A stretch of 37,736 nt of DNA. Source: Prevotella sp. (GTDB lineage Bacteria > Bacteroidota > Bacteroidia > Bacteroidales > Bacteroidaceae). The stretch lies in assembly GCA_024697645.1 (NCBI GenBank), contig JAILFH010000091.1:1-37736 (forward strand), in the 5' to 3' direction. Below the pieces are notes generated by a model. It was not told the DNA's origin. It made no database searches and saw only the letters and a program-made list of their open reading frames with translations. Shown here one piece after another: positions 1 through 8,190 of the stretch (positions are counted from its first letter, which is position 1; each line of letters opens with the position of its first letter). The translations under genes were made by a program, and so were the position numbers.

Positions 1-192
1 GACGCCTATGTCGCGCGTCACCTTCGTCTTCAGTGCTCTCGCATTCAGGTTCGGGTGATAACCCATCTCGGCCGCCTTCTGCCTTATCTCCTCCCGCCGC
101 GCGCTGCTGATATCACTCTGATTGTTCAGCGCCTTGCTGACAGTTGCGATTGAGACGCCGCAGGCTGCTGCAATATCTTTCAGTGATACCAT
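1..192 (-). CDS. LacI-family transcriptional regulator, N-terminal part (runs off window)
   Basis: The minus strand encodes the first 64 residues of a protein starting MVSLKDIAAACGVSIATVSK, the classic LacI/GalR helix-turn-helix, followed by the hinge-region pattern GYHPNLNARAL. The start at 192 is supported by a GGAGG ribosome-binding sequence six bases upstream on the minus strand. The sugar-binding domain lies outside the window, so the effector cannot be named. LacI regulators in Bacteroidota usually act as sugar-responsive repressors or activators of nearby uptake genes. Here the gene follows a truncated susC in the same direction, so it may belong to a carbohydrate locus extending left. 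No convincing promoter was found between 193 and 345. Family assignment is firm; function is inferred. Confidence 0.85.
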   Translation of the reverse strand, partial: MVSLKDIAAACGVSIATVSKALNNQSDISSARREEIRQKAAEMGYHPNLNARALKTKVTRDIGV

Positions 193-344
193 GTCGTTCC
201 TCCGAAAATGTACCAGCCTCGTCTCACTTAATCGTTTTCGTAATTTCATTTTAGTCTTTTTGCAGGAAAAGTCAACAAGAACTTACATTTTTGCAAACTT
301 TTTCGGTTTTTCACAGTTTTATGGTTGGTTTTTTGTGCATTTTG

Positions 345-887
345 TCAGGAATCTTCAAAACTTGCTTTTCGGAATCTTCCGCACACCCACCGTTCAATTG
401 TGAATTTTCTGCATTTTTTCGAAAATAGCAGTTGCATTTTCCCCCGCACACCAGAAGCCTGGCCTTCAATACCCTTGGCCACGTTGGTGATGGGTCGAAG
501 TTCCAGCTTGTCGGCGCTGATGTTCTCTGCTGAACCGGTGAACGACGACTTCTTCGTCGTACCATAGGCCACGACAATCACTTCGTCGAGGGCCTGCTTG
601 TCACTTGTCAACAGGATGTGCATGTTCGGACGGGCACCCACCTCAATGGGCTCCATACCCACATAGGTAATGCGCAGCGTGCTCTTGCCTTTCGGACAAG
701 TAAGGCTGAACTTACCGTTGATGTCGGTTACTGCACCAACTTGCGTGCCGACAACCATCACGGTGGCACCCACTACGGGCTCACCGTCGTCTTGAGACAC
801 TACGGTACCATTGACCTGTGTCTGGGCCATCGCTCCTACTACTGACAGCAGCAGGGCGGCCAAAAACATTGTTAGTCTTCTTACCAT
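345..887 (-). pseudogene. Truncated SusC/RagA-family TonB-dependent receptor (N-terminal fragment)
   Basis: The fragment starts at the ATG at 887 with the same signal peptide as the full susC at 1564 (MVRRLTMFLAALLLSVVGAM). It continues through a carboxypeptidase-regulatory-like domain (about residues 25-105), a TonB-box region (DEVIVVAYG) and the beginning of the plug (PITNVAKGIEGQASGV, ending near residue 146). Homology then stops near base 448, and about 34 unrelated residues follow before a stop. The rest of the plug and the entire beta barrel (roughly 850 residues) are missing, so it cannot form a transporter. The DEVIVVAYGTTKKSSFTG stretch belongs to a different SusC subgroup from the neighbouring gene, although the signal-peptide DNA is identical. 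It could be a dead remnant or a silent N-terminal cassette. A longer in-frame start at 1001 exists but lies upstream of the conserved signal peptide. Confidence 0.8.
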
Positions 888-905
888 AAATTCTCTCTTT
901 TTAAA
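826..905. repeat. Left arm of 80-bp perfect inverted repeat
   Basis: The reverse complement of 826-905 is identical, base for base, to 1546-1625. It covers the last 18 leader bases and the first 62 coding bases (start codon and signal peptide) of the truncated susC. Beyond the arm the coding similarity continues but with synonymous changes, so the perfect identity ends abruptly at the GC in the Ala codon of the signal-peptide end. Confidence 0.95.
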
Positions 906-1134
906 GTTATTAATGAATAAAATAAATAATGTCTTCTCAAAGATTCTTTCATTCAAACAAGGTAAGATAAGCACGGCTTCCGTGTGCCTGGACATGGGCA
1001 CGCAGTTATAGAGCCGAGTTCACACGGCAAGAAGAAAACATTGGGTTGAAGTTTTCCATATGTTTCTTATGAACCTCTCTTTTAATGCCATCGTGTTTAG
1101 CCAACTTACTTCTAAATATCATGTCTTAACTTTG

Positions 1135-1166
1135 CAAAATTATAACTTTTTAATCAAATAAACAAA
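1135..1166 (-). promoter_or_regulatory. Bacteroidota sigma promoter reading left, toward truncated susC
   Basis: On the minus strand TTTG (1166-1163) is separated by 20 bp from TAATTTTG (1142-1135), an exact match to TTTG-N19-21-TANNTTTG. Predicted transcription start is near 1129, giving a leader of about 240 nt before the ATG at 887. The leader contains small hairpins (972-984 and 984-1001) that share a base and so are mutually exclusive. This promoter lies inside the segment bounded by the 80-bp inverted repeat. Confidence 0.7.
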
Positions 1167-1377
1167 AAAAATGTATAAAATTTGTAGAATCCCCTCCATT
1201 TTTTAACATTTTCGATTGTATTACTATCATTGGACATTCATTTGTAAGGATTAAGAGGGAGAGAAAAGCATAAGTCAAGATTTTTGAATGCATATTTTTG
1301 TTTTTGATAGAAAAACAGGCAAATCGCTTCCGAAATGTTAAATAATTGACTAAAAATTCATTATTTCTTTATTTTTA

Positions 1378-1409
1378 TTTGTTTGTTTGATAATTTTTAT
1401 TTACTTTTG
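1378..1409 (+). promoter_or_regulatory. Bacteroidota sigma promoter of susC operon 1
   Basis: TTTG at 1378-1381, 20 bp, then TACTTTTG at 1402-1409: an exact match to the Bacteroidota consensus. Transcription should start near 1415, leaving a leader of about 150 nt before the susC start at 1564. Like its leftward counterpart it lies within the 906-1545 segment, so an inversion between the repeats would exchange the two promoters. Confidence 0.75.
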
Positions 1410-1422
1410 CACCCATAAACAT

Positions 1423-1476
1423 AAAACTCGTTAAAAAAGAACAACTAGGCTTCGCCCGTAGTGGCGAGTTTTTTTT
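1423..1476 (+). terminator. Terminator-like hairpin in the susC leader (possible attenuator or short sRNA end)
   Basis: Just after the predicted transcription start, TCGCC (1452-1456) can pair with GGCGA (1463-1467) around a 6-base loop, followed directly by a run of eight T (1469-1476). AAAACTCG at 1423-1430 is also complementary to CGAGTTTT at 1465-1472, so the 3' arm can pair with either of two partners, as attenuators do. No leader peptide or known riboswitch fold was recognised. Premature termination here would give an RNA of about 60 nt. Its regulatory role is inference; the stem and T run are seen directly. Confidence 0.55.
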
Positions 1477-1545
1477 GAAGGGAGAAAGGATAGAAGGAGG
1501 ATAACGAGGTATAATAATTTTCAAAACCCTTTTATACATTATTAA

Positions 1546-1625
1546 TTTAAAAAGAGAGAATTTATGGTAAGAAGACTAACAATGTTTTTGGCCGCCCTGC
1601 TGCTGTCAGTAGTAGGAGCGATGGC
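1546..1625. repeat. Right arm of 80-bp perfect inverted repeat
   Basis: Identical to the reverse complement of 826-905. It spans 18 leader bases and the first 62 coding bases of the full-length susC. Since both start codons lie inside the arms, recombination anywhere between the arms would keep both reading frames intact while exchanging everything upstream. No recombinase gene is present in this window. Confidence 0.95.
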
Positions 1626-4600
1626 TCAGACGCAAGTCAGGGGTACCGTAGTGTCTCAGGAAGACGGACTGCCCATCGTGGGTGCCGCCGTACAGATTGT
1701 TGGCACTAGCCAGGGAACTGTTACCAACGGCAATGGTGAATTCCAAATCACCGTTCCGTCAAGTGGTGCCACACTGCGTATCTCTTATCTGGGCATGCAG
1801 ACCATTAACGTGACAGCAGCTCGCACCATGCGTATCGAGATGTTGTCTGACAACAAGATTCTGAACGAAGTGGTTGTCACTGCGCTCGGTATCAGTCGTG
1901 AACAGAAAACGCTGGGCTACTCTGCGCAGACCATTGACAACGCACAGTTGACCGAGGGTAAACTGACCGACGTGACCTCAGCGCTTGCTGGTAAGGTTGC
2001 TGGTGTGCAGATCAATGCTACATCAAGCGACCCGGGTAAAGCAAACTCTGTGATCATCCGTGGTATCAGTTCTATCAATGGTAACAACCAGCCACTGTAC
2101 GTCATCGACGGTGTGCCCCTCCAGAACACTACCCGTTCGGCTCAGCAGCAGCAGAACGCCATTGGTGGTATTTCCAACGTGAACCCCAGCGACATTGAGA
2201 ACATGACCGTGCTGAAAGGTGCTGCCGCTACTGCACTTTACGGCTCACGCGCCGCTAACGGTGTAATCATCATCACTACGAAGAGCGGTCAGAAGAATGG
2301 TGCTCGCAACTTCTCCATCAGTTACGACGGAAGCGTTCAGTTCCGTACAGTAGCCAATCTGCCCGAATTCCAGAACAAGTTCGGTCAGGGATGGAATGGT
2401 GTACAGACCTTCATCGAGAACGGTTCTTGGGGACCCGAGATGGACGGCTCAACACAGGTTTACGGTCCTATCTGGAACAACCAGCAGCTCATCCACAAGT
2501 TTGAGGCTGCCGAGAACAACATCAAGGATTTCTTCGACACGGGTGTCAGCACAAACCACTCTGTGGCTTTGAGCGGTATGTCGAGCGACTCCAAGATGAC
2601 TTACTACCTGAGCTATTCTTACACGTCAGACAATGGTATTATCCCGAAGGATAAGGACACTTACAAGCGTAACACCATCGCCTATCGTGGAAGCTATCAG
2701 GCTACCGACTGGTTCAAGCTTTCTTCGAACGTGAACTTCACTAAGAACAACACAAACTCTGTGGGTCAGTATCAGGGTACATCAATGATTGATGGTATTC
2801 TTGAGTTCCCGCGCGACATTTCGCTCGTTGACCGTAAGAACCTCGTCAATGCATTCGATACTCCCGAGGCTTGGTATACTCCTTATGGTATCACCAGTCC
2901 TTACTGGGCCATTGAGAACAACTACAACCATCAGGATGGTAAGCAGGTCTTCGGTAAGATTCAGGCTGACATCAAGCCTTTGAAGCAGCTCACACTTACC
3001 TATCGTTTCGGTTTCGACTATACAGACTACGACTTCAAGATTGGTTATCCGCAAATCGCACTCGACGATGCCCTCATTCAGGAGGACTACGGATATGCTC
3101 CCTCAAACATGAACCAGGATGGTTACGTCTATACGAACTATCAGCGTAACTACGAGCTCAACCACGACTTCCTCGCCAACTGGCAGGACAAGTATCTGGA
3201 CGGCAGACTCGATCTGAACATCAACGTTGGTGTGAACATGAACGAGCGCTATCAGACTTGGATGCAGGGTGAGACCGATGGTCTGACTTTCTACACAGGC
3301 TTCTGGCAGCTCAGTAATGGTGCTACACGTTCAGAACTCAGCGAAAGTCAGTCAAAGCGCCGCCTCGTTGGTTTGTTCGGCGATGTAACCTTTGGTTGGG
3401 ACGACATGCTCTTCCTCGACCTCACCGCTCGTAACGACTGGTCGTCGACACTGCCTATGGAGAAGAACCACTATTTCTATCCCGGTGCTACACTGAGCTG
3501 GATTTTCTCACGTCTCATCCCGAAGAACAATATCCTTGACTTCGGTAAGCTTCGTCTTGCTTATGGTAAGACCGGTAACGATGCTGGTGTCTACCTGATC
3601 TATCCTAACTACTCACAGGCTTCTACCCGTGGTTACTATGGTTTGGATCTGACTGCGTTCCCCTTCAACGGCGTGAACTCTTTCCAGGCTTCGAGTACTG
3701 CTGGTAGCCTCTCGCTGAAACCAGAGATGACTAAGGAGTTTGAGGCTGGTCTGAATCTGGCTTTCCTCGACAACCGCATCAATGTTGACTTCGCGTTCTA
3801 CACACGTACGACAAGCGACCAGATCTTCACACTGCCCGTTGACCCATCGTCAGGTTATTCTTACATGGTGACCAACTTCGGTGAGGTTCGCAACACTGGT
3901 ATTGAGTTGCTCGTTAATACAACTCCTGTCCGCACACGCGATTTCCGTTGGGATTTGGGCTTCAACTTCTCAAAGAACAAGAACAAGGTGCTCTCGATGC
4001 CTGAAAGCCTTGAAGGCGGCATGGTGAACATCAACTCGTTCTCAGCTGGTAACGATGCTGTCTACATGCGCGCTGTTGAAGGTCTGCCTATGGGTGAGTT
4101 CTTCACCTATCTGCCTCAGTACACTGACGACGGCAAGATCATCGTTGGTGAAAGTGGTCAGCCTCTGCTGACCGATGAGGTACAGGACACTGGCAAGAAC
4201 GTAAACGCCGACTGGACAGGTGGTATTACCACAGCACTGAGCTGGAAGGGCTTGACACTGAGCGCAGCACTCGATATTCGTAAGGGTGGCTACATGTTCT
4301 CACGTACAAGAAACCTGATGCAGTTCACTGGTAACGGTTCTATCACTACCTATAACGATCGTCGCCCGTTCGTCATTCCCAACTCTGTAGTTGGTGCTTA
4401 CGATGCTGACGGCAACCTGACCATTCTGGGTGAGAACACCACTCCTATCTATCTGAACGATGGTAGTTACCAGACTTGGTACAACGACTATGGCTACAAC
4501 CTCGGTGGTGAGGCCTATCTGCTCGACCGTTCTTACGTGAAGTTGCGTAACATCACGCTCGCTTATCAACTCCCGCGCTCACTCGTGCGCAAGTTGCAAC

Positions 4601-4779
4601 TTAGCGACATCACGCTCTCGCTCTTCGCTAACAACCTCTTTACTTGGACTCACAAGTCGAACACCTTCGTAGATCCTGAGGCTAGTGCCGATGGTAACGA
4701 CCTCTCTGGTATGTTCGGTGAGTTATACACCAATCCCTCTTGCCGCATTTTCGGTTTCAATGTAGGTATCAAGTTCTAA
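1564..4779 (+). CDS. SusC/RagA-family TonB-dependent outer-membrane transporter
   Basis: This 1071-residue protein has a Sec signal peptide (residues 1-21, cut before QTQV), a carboxypeptidase-regulatory-like domain (about 23-105), a TonB-box-like NEVVVTALG segment, and a plug (about 115-235) containing the family signatures PLYVIDGVPL and NVNPSDIENMTVLKGAAATA. A long beta barrel follows, ending in aromatic KF. SusC proteins form the TonB-powered channel beneath a SusD lid and import oligosaccharides or peptides across the outer membrane. It is the first gene of a four-gene operon; susD begins 21 bp downstream. Length is normal for the family. No glycoside hydrolase gene accompanies it in the operon, so the substrate cannot be read from context. 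Its leader and signal-peptide DNA are shared with the truncated copy to the left. Confidence 0.95.
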   Translation: MVRRLTMFLAALLLSVVGAMAQTQVRGTVVSQEDGLPIVGAAVQIVGTSQGTVTNGNGEFQITVPSSGATLRISYLGMQTINVTAARTMRIEMLSDNKILNEVVVTALGISREQKTLGYSAQTIDNAQLTEGKLTDVTSALAGKVAGVQINATSSDPGKANSVIIRGISSINGNNQPLYVIDGVPLQNTTRSAQQQQNAIGGISNVNPSDIENMTVLKGAAATALYGSRAANGVIIITTKSGQKNGARNFSISYDGSVQFRTVANLPEFQNKFGQGWNGVQTFIENGSWGPEMDGSTQVYGPIWNNQQLIHKFEAAENNIKDFFDTGVSTNHSVALSGMSSDSKMTYYLSYSYTSDNGIIPKDKDTYKRNTIAYRGSYQATDWFKLSSNVNFTKNNTNSVGQYQGTSMIDGILEFPRDISLVDRKNLVNAFDTPEAWYTPYGITSPYWAIENNYNHQDGKQVFGKIQADIKPLKQLTLTYRFGFDYTDYDFKIGYPQIALDDALIQEDYGYAPSNMNQDGYVYTNYQRNYELNHDFLANWQDKYLDGRLDLNINVGVNMNERYQTWMQGETDGLTFYTGFWQLSNGATRSELSESQSKRRLVGLFGDVTFGWDDMLFLDLTARNDWSSTLPMEKNHYFYPGATLSWIFSRLIPKNNILDFGKLRLAYGKTGNDAGVYLIYPNYSQASTRGYYGLDLTAFPFNGVNSFQASSTAGSLSLKPEMTKEFEAGLNLAFLDNRINVDFAFYTRTTSDQIFTLPVDPSSGYSYMVTNFGEVRNTGIELLVNTTPVRTRDFRWDLGFNFSKNKNKVLSMPESLEGGMVNINSFSAGNDAVYMRAVEGLPMGEFFTYLPQYTDDGKIIVGESGQPLLTDEVQDTGKNVNADWTGGITTALSWKGLTLSAALDIRKGGYMFSRTRNLMQFTGNGSITTYNDRRPFVIPNSVVGAYDADGNLTILGENTTPIYLNDGSYQTWYNDYGYNLGGEAYLLDRSYVKLRNITLAYQLPRSLVRKLQLSDITLSLFANNLFTWTHKSNTFVDPEASADGNDLSGMFGELYTNPSCRIFGFNVGIKF

Positions 4780-4800
4780 AACAGAAGGAGGAAACAAGAT

Positions 4801-6312
4801 ATGAAGAAATTATCATTGATTATTGTAATAGTTTTGGGTCTACTGGTAACATCGTGTGACAGTTATCTGGATATCAACAAGAACCCAAACTCTCCTGCAG
4901 AGGAGAATATGACTACTGACATTCTGTTCCCTGGTGCTGAGATGAACCTTGCCAGTACTTATGGCGACTTCTTCCGCATCACTGGTGGATACTTCGCTCA
5001 GTACTACAGCCACGCTTTCGGTACGTCGAACTATCTGGACTACAGCAGATTCACAATGTCTGCCACACGTTCAAGTTCTGACTACACTCAGTTGACACAG
5101 CGCGCACTGAAGAACCTCACTACTGCTCGCCAGTTGGCTGAACAGGAAGAGGAATGGGGCACCTATCTGGCTTGCACCACCCTGCGTGCATTCATCTATC
5201 AGGCTCTCGTTGATGCCTATGGAGAAGTTCCTTACACTGAGGCTCTCGACGCTGCCAACCCGACTCCTAAGTACGATCAGGGCGCAGACATCTATGCTGG
5301 CATCATTGCCGAGATCGACGCTGCTCTTGAAAAGGTCAGCGACGGTCAGCGCGTTGCCACCAACTTCCTGCTCCCCGGTGCAAACTCTACAGCATGGATT
5401 AAGTTGGCTAACGCCGTTAAACTGAAGATTCTCACTCGTGAGAGCGGTGTTGCTGATGTCACTTCACAGATTGCAGCACTTGTAAGCCAGAACAACTTCC
5501 CCACAAGCGATGTCGCTTGGGAAGGCTGCTGGTCAAACGAGAGCGGTGCTCTGAGCCCATTCTATGCTGAGGAATTCTCTACTGCATGGGGTTCTACACA
5601 GATCAACTGTGTTGCCAACGTGGCTATCATCGGTACAATGCTTCAGAAGAGCAGCGATGGCGATGTTCTCTATGAGGACGGTCGTCTGGCAGCATTCTTC
5701 GAGAAGAATGGTTCAGGTGAGTACACTGGTGGTATCTCTGGTTCGAACTTCTCGACCTCTAACAGTTACAAGTCGACCTATTGGTGCCGTCCCGTGGCTT
5801 CCTACGACATGCCTGTTTATCTGATTACCCTCAGCGAAATCGAATTCTTCATTGCTGAGTACTATGCAAAGGCTGGCAACGCCGCTCAGGCTAAGGCTCA
5901 CTATGAGGCTGCCATCGAGGCTTCGTTCGCTACTGCTGGCGTAAGCGGAGCAGCAGAAGCCATTGCTCAGTTCCCCTACGACCAGTCAAACTACAAGAAG
6001 TGCATCGGTATTTCGAAGTGGATTTCTCTCGCAGGCGTGAACACATTTGAAGGTTGGTGCGAAGCACGCCGCCTTGACTATCCTGCTTTCGGCAGTGTTC
6101 AGGGTTCTCAGATGTACAACGAGCAAGACGACGCTTCTTACAAGCCCGAACTCTATGTGCCCGGTACGTTCTACACACCTATCAAGGTTGATGACAAACT
6201 TGGTGCCAACAAACTGCTTGAACGCTGGATCTATCCCGAGTCTTCAACTGCTCGCAACAGCAACTCTCCTGCATTCCCCGGCTATTCTACACCTGTATTC
6301 TGGGGTAAATAA
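4801..6312 (+). CDS. SusD/RagB-family surface lipoprotein (SusD-like_2 type)
   Basis: A 503-residue lipoprotein with signal peptide and lipobox LVTSC (Cys19), then SYLDINKNPNSP, typical of the SusD-like_2 subgroup. The body is helical and TPR-like, with the usual WIKLANAVKLKIL helix in the middle and a C-terminal WGK. SusD proteins cap the SusC channel on the cell surface and bind the incoming ligand. The start is firmly set by a strong GGAGG sequence at 4787-4791. The gene follows susC by 21 bp and is certainly cotranscribed. Substrate is unknown. The family call is confident; the subgroup is recalled from the N-terminal pattern. Confidence 0.93.
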   Translation: MKKLSLIIVIVLGLLVTSCDSYLDINKNPNSPAEENMTTDILFPGAEMNLASTYGDFFRITGGYFAQYYSHAFGTSNYLDYSRFTMSATRSSSDYTQLTQRALKNLTTARQLAEQEEEWGTYLACTTLRAFIYQALVDAYGEVPYTEALDAANPTPKYDQGADIYAGIIAEIDAALEKVSDGQRVATNFLLPGANSTAWIKLANAVKLKILTRESGVADVTSQIAALVSQNNFPTSDVAWEGCWSNESGALSPFYAEEFSTAWGSTQINCVANVAIIGTMLQKSSDGDVLYEDGRLAAFFEKNGSGEYTGGISGSNFSTSNSYKSTYWCRPVASYDMPVYLITLSEIEFFIAEYYAKAGNAAQAKAHYEAAIEASFATAGVSGAAEAIAQFPYDQSNYKKCIGISKWISLAGVNTFEGWCEARRLDYPAFGSVQGSQMYNEQDDASYKPELYVPGTFYTPIKVDDKLGANKLLERWIYPESSTARNSNSPAFPGYSTPVFWGK

Positions 6313-6348
6313 GGTTAAACGCTTAATGATTAAAGATTAAAGATATAT

Positions 6349-7047
6349 ATGAAAAAGAATATATTTTATACCATACTTCTCGCACTGGGCGTTATTACTT
6401 TGGCCAGTTGCGACAAGGACACTGAAGGTCTGAGCCGCATCACCTACTACCCCGTGTTGGAATTGGCAGGTGACACCTACATGGTGATCGACAAGGGATC
6501 AACCTTTACTGATCCTGGCTATACTGCAACACTGGATGGAGAAGATGTTTCGGATCAGGTTGTAGTAACTTCGAATGTGAATACAAGCCAAAGCGGTGTT
6601 TACACCGTGACGTATTCAATTGTGAATTCTGATGGTATCGCAGCAAACTCCAGCCGTACAGTCGTAGTTCTCGATCCTAACGACGCTGTCGAAGGTTTCT
6701 ATCTGACTTCTGCTGACAGTTATCGCCTTTATAATGGTGCTCAGGTTGCCTATGGACGCAGTTTTGAGATCCTGATTATTGGCAACGGTGACGGAACTTA
6801 CTCTGTTGACGACCTGCTGGGTGGCTGGTATTGCCAGCGTGCAGGCTATGGTACGAACTATGCTATGAGCGGTGTTATAGCCGTTGCAGATGATGGTACC
6901 GTCAGCTTGGTCGACAGTTATATTCCCGGATGGGGCGATGGTCTTATGGGCCTCAGCGGAACATTCAACGCTGATTCGAAGTCATTCTCCATCATGGCTG
7001 AATACGTAAGTGGTATGCAGTTTTATCAAACCTGGAATAAAGAATAA
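6349..7047 (+). CDS. Surface lipoprotein with Ig-like DUF5011-type domain and DUF5012-like C-terminus
   Basis: A 232-residue lipoprotein with lipobox LASC (Cys21). Residues about 35-110 show the bacterial Ig-like pattern in which an FTDPGYTATLDG strand is followed by VNTSQSGVYTVTYSIVNSDG and a VVVLDP end (DUF5011-like). The remainder is rich in Gly, Tyr and Trp and resembles the DUF5012 proteins that follow some SusCD pairs. Such proteins are thought to be accessory surface binding components; no catalytic motif is visible. It lies 36 bp after susD and six bases before the next gene, so it is part of the operon. Family naming is from memory of sequence patterns and is moderately sure. Confidence 0.75.
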   Translation: MKKNIFYTILLALGVITLASCDKDTEGLSRITYYPVLELAGDTYMVIDKGSTFTDPGYTATLDGEDVSDQVVVTSNVNTSQSGVYTVTYSIVNSDGIAANSSRTVVVLDPNDAVEGFYLTSADSYRLYNGAQVAYGRSFEILIIGNGDGTYSVDDLLGGWYCQRAGYGTNYAMSGVIAVADDGTVSLVDSYIPGWGDGLMGLSGTFNADSKSFSIMAEYVSGMQFYQTWNKE

Positions 7048-7053
7048 ACGATT

Positions 7054-7587
7054 ATGAAGAAAATACTATATTTTGCAACTCTGCTTTTCGGTCTCGCTCT
7101 GACATCGTGCGAGAAAGATGATATTGGCGGAACAGCAACTGAGGCAACTGCCGGACAGTGGTACGTTACCGTTGATGCTGCCGATGAAAATGGTAATCTT
7201 GTGGCAGGTTTTGAAGACTTGTTTGGCCTGGGTCGTGTGATTATGCTCACCTACAACACTTCAGCCAACAATCCCAATGAAATGATTGTCAGCGACAATT
7301 CTACATTCTGGGACTTCAAGGTGAAAGTGAACTGCGACCAGCAGGCTCTGACCTTCCAGACCACAACTACCGAGAACAACAACTTGGTGGCTGATTACGA
7401 GGATATCAACGTACAGGTTACAGGTGGTAAGATTCTGCCGCAGGCAGGTCGTCAGAACAACGGTTCTCCCGCTGACTCCATCGTATTCTACGTATCGTTC
7501 AGTGACGACGACTATCCTGCAGCCTATGGCTACAAGAACTATCGCGTAAGCGGTGTTCGCTACAGTGGTCTCGTTGAGAATGATTAA
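7054..7587 (+). CDS. Small surface lipoprotein, lipid-binding putative hydrolase-like (PF12888 type)
   Basis: A 177-residue lipoprotein with lipobox LTSC (Cys19) and a beta-rich body starting at AGQWYVTVDAADENGN. This pattern (a WYV strand, then MLTYNTSANNPNEMIVSD, then a late YRVSGVRYSG strand) matches the family annotated as lipid-binding putative hydrolase, which commonly follows a SusCD pair and a DUF5012-like lipoprotein. The family name does not establish an activity, and no catalytic triad can be picked out. It is the last gene of operon 1, and a hairpin begins seven bases after its stop codon. Confidence 0.7.
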   Translation: MKKILYFATLLFGLALTSCEKDDIGGTATEATAGQWYVTVDAADENGNLVAGFEDLFGLGRVIMLTYNTSANNPNEMIVSDNSTFWDFKVKVNCDQQALTFQTTTTENNNLVADYEDINVQVTGGKILPQAGRQNNGSPADSIVFYVSFSDDDYPAAYGYKNYRVSGVRYSGLVEND

Positions 7588-7593
7588 TGGATA

Positions 7594-7619
7594 AGAGGCA
7601 GGCGTCTCTGCCTGCCTCT
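7594..7619 (+). terminator. Perfect 10-bp hairpin after operon 1
   Basis: AGAGGCAGGC (7594-7603) pairs perfectly with GCCTGCCTCT (7610-7619) around a 6-base loop. It sits immediately 3' of the last lipoprotein gene but lacks a T run, so it may protect the mRNA 3' end or act as a weak terminator. The canonical terminator lies 200 bp further on. Confidence 0.6.
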
Positions 7620-7817
7620 ACATTCATAACTCCCAAGAGGGAGGAGAGTTGTTTCATTCACTCGTTCTTCCTCTTTCACTCTTCGCTTAACAAAGCAAAA
7701 AGAATAGCCCCAAGGCTTGAGCAATTCATCCACATTGATGATTGCCACCAAGTGTTCCGAACGGGCTTTACATACAAGCAGAAAAACTAAACACTCAAAA
7801 TTGTTATTCTGTTAGTA

Positions 7818-7857
7818 GCCGGGTATTCGCAGTGATGCTAAATACCCGGCATTTTTT
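7818..7857 (+). terminator. Intrinsic terminator of susCD operon 1
   Basis: GCCGGGTATT (7818-7827) pairs perfectly with AATACCCGGC (7841-7850), followed by ATTTTTT (7851-7857). This is a textbook intrinsic terminator on the plus strand. The 200 bp between the operon's last stop codon and this hairpin hold only a weak 67-codon open frame with no coding features. Confidence 0.85.
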
Positions 7858-7895
7858 ATGCCTGTTGCCCACGAGCGATGTCTGCAACATTTCCA

Positions 7896-8190
7896 ACGTC
7901 TATTGTGGGGAGCCATAAACGTCTATTGTGGAGAATCAGATACATCTATAATGAGGAGTTAGAATGCAAAATTCTGTCGGTTTATACAAAAGCATCCTTT
8001 TGACCTTAGAAAGCAATGCTCTGTACCATAGAAAGCATACCTTTGTACATATAGAAAGGACATCTCTCTATAGTAGAAAGGTATCCTCTGTATGGTAGAA
8101 AGGTATCCTCTGTATCGTCTAAAAGTATGCTTTATACGGTCAAGATGTGTGCTCTCTATAGACGAAGGACATATTCTGCCTAATCTTACC
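7896..8190. repeat. Degenerate 22-23-bp periodic array A
   Basis: GAAAG-like unit starts occur at 8009, 8031, 8054, 8076, 8098, 8121, 8142 and 8164, with unit pattern close to GAAAGGTATCCTCTGTATGGTA. A related 23-bp rhythm (ACGTCTATTGTGG at 7896 and 7919, ACATCTATAATG at 7942) leads into it. Each unit is a small imperfect dyad (AAAGG-NNN-CCTT and TTTCTA-NN-TAGAAA). The array fills the gap between convergent genes. No spacers are present, so it is not CRISPR. It resembles array B at 28987-29257. Confidence 0.8.

Noticed and set aside
7587..7790. A 67-codon open frame after the last lipoprotein gene
   Set aside because: It overlaps the previous stop, runs through a hairpin and has no coding signature; the region looks like a 3' untranslated tail before the terminator.
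7896..8190. CRISPR array
   Set aside because: Units are contiguous 22-23-bp degenerate repeats with no spacers of separate origin and no cas genes nearby; the same holds for 28987-29257.
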